From Psychrobacter immobilis (GTDB taxonomy: Bacteria > Pseudomonadota > Gammaproteobacteria > Pseudomonadales > Moraxellaceae), in the NCBI GenBank assembly GCA_904846145.1, contig CAJGZL010000001.1, positions 2,294,001-2,358,000 on the forward strand: 64,000 nt of DNA, given 5' to 3'. Numbering within the stretch: position 1 is the first letter of the stretch; the number at the start of each line of letters is the position of its first letter. The position numbers and the translations under genes are program-made. Below the pieces are notes generated by a model. It saw only the letters and a program-made list of their open reading frames with translations. It was not told where the DNA came from and ran no database searches. Positions 26,416 to 35,177 of this stretch are shown piece after piece.

Positions 26416-27530
26416 TGATGAATATTGTAGTCACTGGCTCTAATGGATTTATTGCCAAGAATTTAATTCAGTTTTTATCTGAACAAGATAACATCAATGT
26501 CTTGTGCTTTAATCGTAGCTCTAGTCAGGATGATCTAGAAGATGCGGTTATCAAAGCAGACTGGATTGTCCATTTAGCAGGGGTCAATCGTCCGCTTGAT
26601 GATAAAGAGTTCATTGAGGGTAATGTTAGCCTAACGCAAAAGATAGCGGATATTTTGCAACAGGCAAATAAAACTACTCCTGTTATTCTGTCTTCTTCTA
26701 TACAAGCCGATCGTGACAATGCTTACGGACAAAGTAAGCTTGGCGGTGAGCAAGTCTTATTAGAGCTGAATCAAGCGCAGGGTAATCCAGTATATATATG
26801 TCGTTTAGCCAATGTTTTTGGTAAATGGTCACGCCCTAACTATAATTCTGCGGTAGCGACCTTCTGTTATAACGTCGCAAATGACTTACCTATTCAGATC
26901 GATAATGCCGATGCTATGATCCGTTTGGTCTACATCGATGATGTCGTCGAGATCTTTTGGCAAATGATACAAGGCAAATATGTACCTGAGCAAACGTTTT
27001 TAGTTGAGCCTGAATATCAAATTAGTGTTGGTGATTTAGCTAAGACTTTGAATGAGTTTAAACAGTCGCGGGATAGCCTGATCACTGCACCAGTCGGCAC
27101 AGGTCTAATTCGTGCGTTGTACTCGACTTACCTAAGCTTTTTGCAACCGTCTCAGTTTGATTATACGGTTCCTAAGCACGGTGATGAGCGTGGTGTATTT
27201 GTTGAGATGCTCAAAACACCCGATGCAGGTCAATTCTCCTACTTTACTGCACATCCTGGTATTACTCGTGGTGGACATTACCACCATAGCAAGACTGAAA
27301 AATTTTTAGTGATTAAGGGTAAGGCTTTATTTAAATTTAAGCATATTGTTACGGGCGAATACTACGATTTAAAAACCAATGGCGATGAAGCCAGAATTGT
27401 CGAGACGGTTCCAGGCTGGACTCACGATATTACTAATGTAGGTGAGGACGAAATGATCGTTATGCTATGGGCGAATGAGATTTTCGACCGTGAAAAGCCT
27501 GATACTTATGCTATGCCAATAACAGGATAA
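26415..27530 (+). CDS. capF: UDP-L-FucNAc pathway epimerase/reductase CapF (FnlB/WbjC)
   Basis: A 371-residue two-domain protein: N-terminal SDR domain (VTGSNGFIAKNLIQFL) and C-terminal cupin domain from about residue 250 with the metal-binding GGHYHHSKTEKFLVIKG. CapF epimerises C3 and reduces C4 of the CapE product to UDP-6-deoxy-L-TalNAc. Two adjacent ATG codons overlap the capE stop; the first is used here. capG follows after 10 bp. Confidence 0.94.
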   Translation: MMNIVVTGSNGFIAKNLIQFLSEQDNINVLCFNRSSSQDDLEDAVIKADWIVHLAGVNRPLDDKEFIEGNVSLTQKIADILQQANKTTPVILSSSIQADRDNAYGQSKLGGEQVLLELNQAQGNPVYICRLANVFGKWSRPNYNSAVATFCYNVANDLPIQIDNADAMIRLVYIDDVVEIFWQMIQGKYVPEQTFLVEPEYQISVGDLAKTLNEFKQSRDSLITAPVGTGLIRALYSTYLSFLQPSQFDYTVPKHGDERGVFVEMLKTPDAGQFSYFTAHPGITRGGHYHHSKTEKFLVIKGKALFKFKHIVTGEYYDLKTNGDEARIVETVPGWTHDITNVGEDEMIVMLWANEIFDREKPDTYAMPITG

Positions 27531-27540
27531 GAGTTTTATT

Positions 27541-28671
27541 ATGAAAAAATTAAAGTTGATGACTGTCGTAGGAACTCGTCCAGAGATTATTAGACTATCA
27601 AGGGTTATGCAAGCTTGTGATAAGTATTTTGATCATATCATAGTGCACACAGGTCAGAATTATGATTATGAATTAAATGAGATATTTTTCACTGACTTAG
27701 GTATTCGTAAGCCAGATCATTTTTTAAATGCTGCTGGAACGACAGGCGCTGAAACTATTGGTAATGTCATCATTGGTGTTGATAAGGTTTTGGAAGAAGT
27801 ACAGCCAGAAGCGCTATTAGTGCTAGGGGATACCAATAGCTGTATGGCGGTTATCCCTGCCAAACGTCGTAAGATTCCAACCTTTCATATGGAAGCGGGT
27901 AATCGCTGTTTTGATATGCGTGTACCTGAAGAGATCAACCGTCGCATTGTTGATCATACTGCCGATGTGAATTTGACGTATAGCACTATCGCCCGTGACT
28001 ACCTACTTGCAGAAGGCTTGCCTGCTGACTTAGTTATTAAGACGGGTAGCCCTATGTTTGAAGTGTTAAATCATTATCATGCTAAAATTGAAGCATCTGA
28101 CATACTGGAGCGATTGGAGTTAACAGAGCATCAGTACTTTATCGTCAGTGCCCATCGTGAAGAGAATATTAATTCAGATCAGAATTTTTTAGATTTAGTT
28201 GATATGCTGAATGCTGTAGCAGAAAAGTACCAGTTTCCAGTGATTGTCTCAACTCATCCCCGCACTCGCAATCGTATAGAAGAGCTAGATATTAAGTTTC
28301 ATCCTTTAGTTCAATTACTCAAGCCACTTGGCTTTAGTGATTATAATAAATTGCAACTGTCATCTAAAGCTGCTTTATCAGATAGTGGTACTATTAACGA
28401 AGAGTCCTCAATCCTTAACTTTCCAGCACTTAATCTGCGTCAAGCACATGAGCGTCCTGAGGGTATGGAGGAAGCAGCGGTAATGATGGTAGGATTGACT
28501 GCTGAGCGTGTGCTACAGGCTTTAGAAATCTTGGAAGGTCAAGGTCGTGGTAATGAGCGTCTACTACGCTTAGTGTCTGACTACAGCATGCCTAACGTTA
28601 GCGAAAAAGTAGTGCGTATTATTTTAAGCTATACTGACTATGTTAATCGTATCGTTTGGAAGAAGTACTGA
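27541..28671 (+). CDS. capG: UDP-N-acetyl-L-talosamine 2-epimerase CapG (FnlC/WbjD)
   Basis: A 376-residue member of the non-hydrolysing UDP-GlcNAc 2-epimerase family. It makes UDP-L-FucNAc from UDP-6-deoxy-L-TalNAc. Visible motifs are VVGTRPEIIRLSRVM, HTGQNYDYELNEIFF, LGDTNSCMAVIPAKR, HMEAGNRCFDMRVPEEINRR and the C-terminal DSGTINEESSILNFP. The stop overlaps the next start by one base. Confidence 0.94.
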   Translation: MKKLKLMTVVGTRPEIIRLSRVMQACDKYFDHIIVHTGQNYDYELNEIFFTDLGIRKPDHFLNAAGTTGAETIGNVIIGVDKVLEEVQPEALLVLGDTNSCMAVIPAKRRKIPTFHMEAGNRCFDMRVPEEINRRIVDHTADVNLTYSTIARDYLLAEGLPADLVIKTGSPMFEVLNHYHAKIEASDILERLELTEHQYFIVSAHREENINSDQNFLDLVDMLNAVAEKYQFPVIVSTHPRTRNRIEELDIKFHPLVQLLKPLGFSDYNKLQLSSKAALSDSGTINEESSILNFPALNLRQAHERPEGMEEAAVMMVGLTAERVLQALEILEGQGRGNERLLRLVSDYSMPNVSEKVVRIILSYTDYVNRIVWKKY

Positions 28672-29828
28672 TGAGCTCTAAAAAAGAAAAGATAGCGATT
28701 GTCAGCCGCAGCTTTTGGCCAGTCAATCCTGCTATTGGGGAAGCTTTATTGTTGTTATCTGAATCGCTTAGTGAAGAGGCACAACCTTTAGTGATTACTC
28801 AAGTGAATAAAGGGTTTTTTAAAACAGTAAAGCAAGCTGAGCGAGGAGGTGGCGTTGATTTCTCTACGTTACCTACTTTGACGGACTCATCTAGTCATAT
28901 GATGCTAAGAGTATCTGAGCTTCTGTTGTTTACAGGGTTTACCTTCTCAAGTTTAGTATTTCATCGACCTGATAAAGTTTATGTAGCCACTAATCCGCCC
29001 GTTTTTACACCTTTAGCCGTACGTTGGTATTGTAAAATATTTAATAAAAGTTACGTATATCATCTACAAGATATTCATCCAGAAATAATGTCTATCGCTA
29101 CTCGTAAGAACAATATTGTCACTAAAATTATTGCTGCTATAGACACTAAAACAATTACTGAAGCATCTAAAGTGATTACTCTGACAGAACAGATGAAGTC
29201 TTATATTGTTAAAAGGGTCAATAAACCAATTCCGATAACATTATTATCAAATCCCTCAGTTCAAGCCTCAGATCAAAATAATAATATAGAAATTGAGCGT
29301 AAAAAAGGCTTTGTGTATTGTGGTAATGCTGGAAGGTTACAGCGCATTCCTTTACTAGTTGAATCTATCGAGCGCTATATTAAGGAAGGTGGTAAGTTGC
29401 CTTTTGTATTCGCTGGTGGTGGTATTCATAGTGATGCTATACAGCAATTAGAAAATAAATTTGAGAATGTGCGCTATTTAGGCGTTTTACCTGCGGTTGA
29501 AGCTGCTAACTTATTACGTCAATATAGTTTTGGTTTGATGCCAATTGATGATGAAGTTACTAAGTATGCTTTTCCGAGTAAATCGTCATCTTATATATTT
29601 TCAGGCTGTCAAATAATAGCTATTTGCGGCAAAAATACTAGTGTGTACGATTGGGTGAATAATAATGAGCTGGGTTATGTTGCTGAGCCTAACATAGAAT
29701 CTCTAGTCAAGCTATTTCATAAATTAGAAGAAGAATCTCTATCAGAGTTCACTGTGTCTGCCAATATTCTTGAAGAATTAACACCTCAATACCATGCAAA
29801 TGAACTTAAAAAGATCATAATGCAATAA
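28671..29828 (+). CDS. wbuB: Glycosyltransferase, WbuB-type (predicted L-FucNAc transferase)
   Basis: A 385-residue GT4-like protein starting at the ATG that overlaps the capG stop, with GGAAGAAG upstream. It begins IAIVSRSFWPVNPAIGEALLLL and contains YVYHLQDIHPEIMSIA and YCGNAGRLQRIPLLVESI. In other polysaccharide loci a WbuB/WbjE-type gene follows the three FucNAc genes in the same way, so transfer of L-FucNAc to the initiating sugar is expected. The order capE-capF-capG-wbuB followed by the initiating transferase supports this; direct proof is absent. Confidence 0.78.
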   Translation: MSSKKEKIAIVSRSFWPVNPAIGEALLLLSESLSEEAQPLVITQVNKGFFKTVKQAERGGGVDFSTLPTLTDSSSHMMLRVSELLLFTGFTFSSLVFHRPDKVYVATNPPVFTPLAVRWYCKIFNKSYVYHLQDIHPEIMSIATRKNNIVTKIIAAIDTKTITEASKVITLTEQMKSYIVKRVNKPIPITLLSNPSVQASDQNNNIEIERKKGFVYCGNAGRLQRIPLLVESIERYIKEGGKLPFVFAGGGIHSDAIQQLENKFENVRYLGVLPAVEAANLLRQYSFGLMPIDDEVTKYAFPSKSSSYIFSGCQIIAICGKNTSVYDWVNNNELGYVAEPNIESLVKLFHKLEEESLSEFTVSANILEELTPQYHANELKKIIMQ

Positions 29829-29885
29829 AGGTAGTCACGTAGTGATTATCCGCTTTGATTCTGTAAAAAGTAAATTAGGATTACC

Positions 29886-30485
29886 ATGATTGCGATAAAA
29901 CGCCTGTTTGACATAACCGCTGCTAGCGCCGCCTTAGTTGTGCTATCACCTGTCTATGCTATTACTGCCTACAAGGTTAGTAAAAACCTAGGCTCACCCG
30001 TATTGTTTCGTCAGACACGCCCTGGTCTCAATGGTAAACCTTTTGAGATGGTGAAGTTTCGTTCTATGAAAGACGCTATAGATAGCGATGGCAATGCTTT
30101 ACCAGACGGTGAGCGTTTAACTGACTTTGGTAAAGCACTACGCAATACGAGTCTGGATGAACTGCCTGAGCTGTGGAATGTTGTAAAAGGTGATATGAGC
30201 TTAGTTGGGCCACGTCCCTTATTAATGGAATACTTACCTTTATATAGTGATGAGCAATCGCGCCGTCATAAGGTAAGACCTGGGGTGACAGGCTATGCTC
30301 AAGTCAATGGCCGCAATGCTATTGACTGGGACAAGAAGTTTGAGCTGGATACTTGGTATGTGGACAATCAATCGCTGTGGTTGGATATTAAGATACTAGT
30401 CAAAACTGTCAAAAAAGTACTAATCAAAGATGATATTAGCGCTGATGGTGAAGCGACCATGAGTAAGTTTGAAGGGAATACATAA
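29886..30485 (+). CDS. Initiating phosphoglycosyl transferase, PglC/ItrB type
   Basis: A 199-residue monotopic sugar-phosphate transferase that links the first sugar phosphate to undecaprenyl phosphate. It has one N-terminal re-entrant membrane helix (about residues 11-32), KFRSMKDA, LDELPELWNV, GDMSLVGPRPLLMEYLPLYS and RPGVTGYAQVNGRN. The short form without extra membrane segments matches PglC/ItrB enzymes, which use UDP-diNAc-bacillosamine or a related QuiNAc4N derivative. This fits the PglF-, PglD- and PglE-like genes here. Confidence 0.9.
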   Translation: MIAIKRLFDITAASAALVVLSPVYAITAYKVSKNLGSPVLFRQTRPGLNGKPFEMVKFRSMKDAIDSDGNALPDGERLTDFGKALRNTSLDELPELWNVVKGDMSLVGPRPLLMEYLPLYSDEQSRRHKVRPGVTGYAQVNGRNAIDWDKKFELDTWYVDNQSLWLDIKILVKTVKKVLIKDDISADGEATMSKFEGNT

Positions 30486-30505
30486 CGAATAAAAATGGAG
30501 CTAAA

Positions 30506-31159
30506 ATGAAACAATTAATTGGTATATATGGTGCAAGTGGGTTTGGTAAAGAGTTATTACCTTTAGTGCGTGAGCAGTATACAGAGGCGCAGCTTTGCTT
30601 TATCGATGATGGATCAACCCTTAATACATTGAATGATTATCAGGTGTATACCTTTCAAGACTATTTAGCGTTACCTAACGTTACTAGAGCTGTGGTTTTA
30701 GCTATAGCTGATAGTAAAATACGCGAGGTTTTAGAGCTTAAGTGTCAACAGAGTAATATTGAGCTGTTATCAGTAAAAGCCTCTAATTCTATAGTTTTAG
30801 ACCAAGTTGACATAGGGGCGGGTTCGGTATTATGTCATTTTACTCAACTGACCTCTAACATTAAGATTGGCAAGCAGTTTCATGCTAATATTTATAGTTA
30901 CGTCGCTCACGATTGTGTAATTGGAGACTATGTCACTTTTGCGCCCAAAGTTCAGTGCAATGGTAATGTACATATCGAAGATCATGCTTATATCGGTACT
31001 GGCGCAATCATCAAACAAGGTACGCCAACAAAGCCTCTAGTGATAGGCAAAGGTGCTATCGTAGGTATGGGCGCTGTTGTTACAAAAAGCGTCGCAGCTG
31101 GTGTAACGGTGATAGGTAATCCTGCTCGACCATTGACCAAAGAAGGACTTAGAAAATAA
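30506..31159 (+). CDS. PglD-like sugar N-acyltransferase
   Basis: A 217-residue acyltransferase with an N-terminal Rossmann-like subdomain (IGIYGASGFGKELLPLV) and a C-terminal left-handed beta-helix of hexapeptide repeats (about 90-205). The catalytic-type histidine is in YVAHDCVIGDYVTF. PglD acetylates the 4-amino group of UDP-2-acetamido-4-amino-trideoxy-D-glucose. Because a MaoC-type hydratase gene follows after one base, the acyl group here might be 3-hydroxybutyryl rather than acetyl; this is inference. Confidence 0.85.
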   Translation: MKQLIGIYGASGFGKELLPLVREQYTEAQLCFIDDGSTLNTLNDYQVYTFQDYLALPNVTRAVVLAIADSKIREVLELKCQQSNIELLSVKASNSIVLDQVDIGAGSVLCHFTQLTSNIKIGKQFHANIYSYVAHDCVIGDYVTFAPKVQCNGNVHIEDHAYIGTGAIIKQGTPTKPLVIGKGAIVGMGAVVTKSVAAGVTVIGNPARPLTKEGLRK

Positions 31160-31160
31160 A

Positions 31161-31583
31161 ATGGATAATAATTTTTCTTCTATACCTATCGAAGATATAA
31201 AGGTTGGTATGAAAGTCAGTTACTCACAGACTATCACTGATGCAGATATCAAAGCCTATGCTGGTGTATCAGGTGATCATAATCCTGTACATGTCAGCCA
31301 AGAATATGCTGAACAGTCTCGTTATGGTAAAAGACTGGCTCATGGGATGATATCTATCGGATTTTTCTCAGCATTGTTTGGTATGCGTTTGCCTGGACCT
31401 GGTTGTGTCTACGTTGCACAAAATACCAAGTTCAAACGCCCTGTTTATATTGATGATACCATCACTGCTATTGCAGAAGTCACTAATGTGTGTATTGAGA
31501 AAAAGAGAGTATTCTTTAGTACTAACTGTTACGTAAAAAATAAGTTAGTTATCTCAGGTGATGCTGAAATTTATATACCGTAA
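31161..31583 (+). CDS. MaoC-type (R)-specific enoyl-CoA hydratase
   Basis: A 140-residue hot-dog-fold protein with the hydratase-2 motif SGDHNPVH: Asp39 and His44 have the spacing of the catalytic pair in PhaJ. It is sandwiched between an acyltransferase and an aminotransferase inside the capsule locus. A hydratase making (R)-3-hydroxybutyryl-CoA could provide the acyl donor for an N-3-hydroxybutyryl sugar, a group known from related bacterial polysaccharides. A general fatty-acid role is possible, but the position argues for the capsule. Confidence 0.82.
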   Translation: MDNNFSSIPIEDIKVGMKVSYSQTITDADIKAYAGVSGDHNPVHVSQEYAEQSRYGKRLAHGMISIGFFSALFGMRLPGPGCVYVAQNTKFKRPVYIDDTITAIAEVTNVCIEKKRVFFSTNCYVKNKLVISGDAEIYIP

Positions 31584-31600
31584 TCAATATAGGTGACAAA

Positions 31601-32812
31601 ATGCTAAACACCCCCTTTTCACCATGGCCAAGCTTTACTCAAGCTGAGGCCGATGCCGTTAGCCAAGTACTATTATCTAATAAAGTCAATTATTGGACAG
31701 GTAATGAGTGCCGCGAATTTGAAAAAGAGTTCGCCACTTGGGCAGATAGCGATTATGCTATTGCTATGGGCAACGGCACTCTCGCTTTAGACGTAGCTTT
31801 GCAGGCTTTGGATGTTGGTGCTGGTGATGAAGTCATCGTCACTCCGCGTACCTTTATTGCGAGTATTTCATCAGTGGTTAATGCTGGAGCAACGCCTGTT
31901 TTTGCTGATATTGATAAAGCCACCGGTAATATCACCCCTGAGTCAATCGCCGCGGTACTGACGGCTAAAACCAAAGCTATCGTCTGTGTGCATTTGGCAG
32001 GTTGGCCTTGTGATATGGATGGCATCATGGCGTTGGCAGATAAGCATAATCTATATGTGATAGAGGACTGTGCGCAGGCGCACGGTGCGCGCTACAAAGG
32101 TAGTAGCGTTGGTAGTATTGGGCATATCGGTGCGTGGAGCTTTTGCCAAGATAAAGTAATGACCACAGGCGGTGAAGGCGGTATGGTCACCACCAATGAT
32201 GAGCAATTATGGCGCAAAATGTGGGCTTATAAAGACCATGGTAAAAGCTATGCCGCGGTCTATGAGACCGAGCATCCACCAGGCTATCGCTGGTTACATG
32301 AGAGCTTTGGTACTAACTGGCGTATGACTGAGATGCAAGCGGTGATTGGCCGTATTCAATTAACGAGAATGGCTGATTGGACGGCTAAGCGCACGAGCAA
32401 TGCACAGGCTATATTGGACGAGTGTGATAACTGGCAAGCGCAAGGCTATCTATCTGTGCCTAGACTTGAGAACATGCCAGCGTTTGCTGATTGTACCCAT
32501 GGTTATTATAAGTTATATGTCTATGTACAGCCAGATAATCTGCCTGAGGGCTGGTCGCGTGATCGCATTATCGCTGAGATTAATGCGCTATCAGTACCCA
32601 TCTTTTCTGGTTCCGCGTCGGAAGTTTATCTAGAGAAAGCCTTTGATAATACAGGTCTGCGTCCTGAAACGCGTCTGCCAGTAGCCAAGCAATTGGGTGA
32701 GACGAGCTTGATGTTTTTGGTACATCCAACCTTAACTACTGCTGAGATTGAGCAAACCGTAAGCGCTATACATACTGTATTTAGCAAAATGGCTGACTCT
32801 AACCCAAGCTAA
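31601..32812 (+). CDS. DegT/DnrJ/EryC1/StrS aminotransferase (PglE-like)
   Basis: A 403-residue PLP-dependent sugar aminotransferase with MGNGTLALDVALQAL, VIEDCAQAHGARYKG and the PLP-lysine segment FCQDKVMTTGGEGG. It probably aminates C4 of the 4-keto sugar made by the PglF-like dehydratase, before acylation by the protein at 30506. It differs clearly from PseC at 17327, so two amino-sugar branches coexist. It is the last biosynthetic gene before wzi. Confidence 0.87.
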   Translation: MLNTPFSPWPSFTQAEADAVSQVLLSNKVNYWTGNECREFEKEFATWADSDYAIAMGNGTLALDVALQALDVGAGDEVIVTPRTFIASISSVVNAGATPVFADIDKATGNITPESIAAVLTAKTKAIVCVHLAGWPCDMDGIMALADKHNLYVIEDCAQAHGARYKGSSVGSIGHIGAWSFCQDKVMTTGGEGGMVTTNDEQLWRKMWAYKDHGKSYAAVYETEHPPGYRWLHESFGTNWRMTEMQAVIGRIQLTRMADWTAKRTSNAQAILDECDNWQAQGYLSVPRLENMPAFADCTHGYYKLYVYVQPDNLPEGWSRDRIIAEINALSVPIFSGSASEVYLEKAFDNTGLRPETRLPVAKQLGETSLMFLVHPTLTTAEIEQTVSAIHTVFSKMADSNPS

Positions 32813-32860
32813 ATGCTATATACTAATTTACTCTACTGATCATTACCAATACAGTTACGG

Positions 32861-34354
32861 ATGCAAATTCTCATGAACAACAAGTTACTCCCTTTACTGA
32901 GCGCCAGTACGATACTGTTAGCCTTAATCATGCCGACTACTGCATCCGCACAAAATCTATATATGAATGATTTGCGCTTAAAGGCTGATATCGATTGGCT
33001 GAATACGCAAGGCGTGACCCAGATCAGTACCAGCACTTGGCCATTGACGGCTAATGAGATCAAGCGTGGTCTTAGCACCGCTAATGCCGTAACGCCTGCG
33101 CAGCAGCAGATGCTCCAGTCGGTCTATACTACCCTCAAGCAGAATCCTAATTCGTTAGTCCATGCTGATATTGAGGCTAATCTGCAAACCAATCGTCAGC
33201 AGCTACCTCAGACCTTTGGTGAGGATAAGCTGGCAGGACAGCAGATCAGCGGCTCTATAGGCCTGAGCGAAGAGAACTTAGAATTTAATCTGCAAGTCAA
33301 TCTGAAGAACGATAAGCTGATCGAAGATGGCTCTGATGTGAGTTTTGAAGGCTCTTATGTCGCAGGTGGCTTTGCCAATCAGTGGTTAATTGCAGGTCAG
33401 ATACCAGCATGGTGGGGCCCTGGGCATGATGGTAGCTTGATACGCGGCGATGCTAGTATTCCTGTGGCTGGATTCACTATGCAGCGTGATCAGCAAGCAG
33501 CACCTACTTCGCAGTATTTATCATGGGTCGGCCCTTGGCAGTATCAGCTATTTGCAGGTCAGCTTGATGATTATGAGGCTGTACCAGAAGCTAAGCTGTT
33601 TGGTGCACGTTTGACTGCCCAGCCGTTACCTTGGTTAGAAGTTGGTGCATCACGCAGCTTTATGTGGGGCGGTGAAGGGCGTCCTGAGAGCTTAAGCTCT
33701 TTTACTGATGCTATCCTAGGAACCAAAGATAACGCTGATAATGGGGCAGTTATTGGTGAAGATCCTGCCAATCAATTGGGTGGCTTTGATGCTCGTGTGA
33801 GCCTAGCGCCCTTGATTAATGTACCAGCTGGCGTCTATGCGCAGTATATAGGCGAAGATGAAGCAGGTGGTCTGCCCTCTAAAAACATGTATCTAGCAGG
33901 TGCGGACTATGCCTCTGCTGCTTACGGTAAGCCTTATCAGCTCTATGCAGAATATACTGATACCCGTACCAGTGGCGAGGTCAGAGGCGTCTCTTATGAC
34001 CATGGAACTTATACCGATGGCTACTATCAGAATGGCTATCCATTAGGATATGCGCTGGGCGGTGATGCCGAGAGTATCGCTGTTGGTGGTAGATTATGGC
34101 TTGATGAGAGTAACTTTATCAATGCTAAGCTGCAACATGCCAAGGTTAATCAGTCAGGAGAATTAGACCGTCGCACTGGAGAGTCTGATAACCGAGCTTT
34201 TGCAACGACGGATAAGCTGACCGTTGTCGATGTTGCATGGGAGCATCAGCTACAGCCATTGGTAACAGTCAATTCTAGAATTTGGGCGGTCGATTCTGAT
34301 ACTCAGTCAACGGATATTGGTGTCGGCGTCGGGCTTGAGCTGAAAGCTTATTAG
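32861..34354 (+). CDS. wzi: Outer-membrane capsule assembly protein Wzi
   Basis: A 497-residue precursor with a signal peptide (cleavage expected after TTASA near residue 30). Wzi is a beta-barrel lectin that helps attach capsule to the outer membrane. The family stretches IAGQIPAWWGPGHDGSLIRGD and a terminal aromatic strand region are seen. A second ATG at 32873 gives MNNKLLPLLSAST and is an equally good start; neither has a strong ribosome binding site. A strong terminator at 34391 closes the locus. Confidence 0.92.
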   Translation: MQILMNNKLLPLLSASTILLALIMPTTASAQNLYMNDLRLKADIDWLNTQGVTQISTSTWPLTANEIKRGLSTANAVTPAQQQMLQSVYTTLKQNPNSLVHADIEANLQTNRQQLPQTFGEDKLAGQQISGSIGLSEENLEFNLQVNLKNDKLIEDGSDVSFEGSYVAGGFANQWLIAGQIPAWWGPGHDGSLIRGDASIPVAGFTMQRDQQAAPTSQYLSWVGPWQYQLFAGQLDDYEAVPEAKLFGARLTAQPLPWLEVGASRSFMWGGEGRPESLSSFTDAILGTKDNADNGAVIGEDPANQLGGFDARVSLAPLINVPAGVYAQYIGEDEAGGLPSKNMYLAGADYASAAYGKPYQLYAEYTDTRTSGEVRGVSYDHGTYTDGYYQNGYPLGYALGGDAESIAVGGRLWLDESNFINAKLQHAKVNQSGELDRRTGESDNRAFATTDKLTVVDVAWEHQLQPLVTVNSRIWAVDSDTQSTDIGVGVGLELKAY

Positions 34355-34390
34355 TTTGAGTTGTGTTTAAAGTTTGAAATTTATTTCACA

Positions 34391-34428
34391 AAAGAGCTTT
34401 GCTAGATTTTTAGCAAAGCTCTTTTTAA
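34391..34428 (+). terminator. Terminator of the capsule locus
   Basis: AAAGAGCTTTGCTA (34391-34404) pairs perfectly over 14 bp with TAGCAAAGCTCTTT (34411-34424), followed by T residues. It can also act on the minus strand for scpB. Confidence 0.92.
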
Positions 34429-34552
34429 TTGAATATACAGAGCTGTAAGGCGGTGTATTTAGACTGGCACTTTTATCTATATCAAGTAAAAGAATATAAA
34501 TTGTAATATATTTATCGTCCAATATCGTAATTTTGCATGACTGTTGCTTTTG

Positions 34553-35095
34553 CTAGTCTGACCCTATCGCTGCCAAGTCTGGCATTGGTGGTAACTCATC
34601 TAAATGAGTCAAACCAAACGCATCTAGGAACTGCGGTGTCGTGTGCAGAAGAGCAGGGCGGCCTAAAGTTTCTTTATAGCCATCCTCTATTATCCAGCCT
34701 TTATCAAATAACTGTCTTAGTATGTTGCTCGATAGCGTCACTCCGCGTACATATTCGATATCACTACGAGTTACGGGTTGCTTATAGGCGATGACACTTA
34801 AGGTTTCTAGTAACGCTTGGCTTAAGCGCTGCTGGCGCTGCGGGAATGCTTGTTGAATCAAAGCGCTGTATTCGTCAGCTATCTGCAATCGATAGCCGCT
34901 AGCGGTTTGATTCAGTCGTAATACGCCCATCGCTAGGCGTTGTTGCAGAATTGTTAAGGCTTGCTCTAGCTGTTTACTTGAGATTACGAGATGCTTTTTG
35001 ATATTAGCAGCAGTGAGCGGTGCTTCGGAGGCGTGTAGTAGTACCTCGATATGCAGGCTAATAATTTCCGCGTTATTTTTACCAATATCTTTCAT
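34553..35095 (-). CDS. scpB: Segregation and condensation protein B
   Basis: ScpB is the winged-helix kleisin-associated subunit of the SMC-ScpAB condensin. The 180-residue protein contains LETLSVIAYKQPVTRSDIEYVRGV and LFDKGWIIEDGYKETLGRPALLHTT, both diagnostic. It lies downstream of scpA with a REP pair between, and both probably belong to the trpS-scpA-scpB transcript. Confidence 0.95.
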   Translation of the reverse strand: MKDIGKNNAEIISLHIEVLLHASEAPLTAANIKKHLVISSKQLEQALTILQQRLAMGVLRLNQTASGYRLQIADEYSALIQQAFPQRQQRLSQALLETLSVIAYKQPVTRSDIEYVRGVTLSSNILRQLFDKGWIIEDGYKETLGRPALLHTTPQFLDAFGLTHLDELPPMPDLAAIGSD

Positions 35096-35109
35096 AGTAG
35101 AGCTACGTT

Positions 35110-35132
35110 GTAGAGTGCATTTTATGCACTAC
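35110..35132 (+). repeat. REP-like palindrome between scpA and scpB
   Basis: GTAG plus stem AGTGCAT / ATGCACT. It is paired in opposite orientation with the element overlapping the scpA stop codon. Confidence 0.65.
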
Positions 35133-35151
35133 TATAGGTTAAATATTATAA

Positions 35152-35177
35152 AACTGATGCGATGGAGCGCACCCTAC
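35152..35177 (-). repeat. REP-like element overlapping the scpA stop codon
   Basis: On the minus strand GTAGGGTGCGC starts at 35177 and its TAG (complement 35174-35176) is the stop codon of scpA. The hairpin is less perfect than in other copies. Confidence 0.55.
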
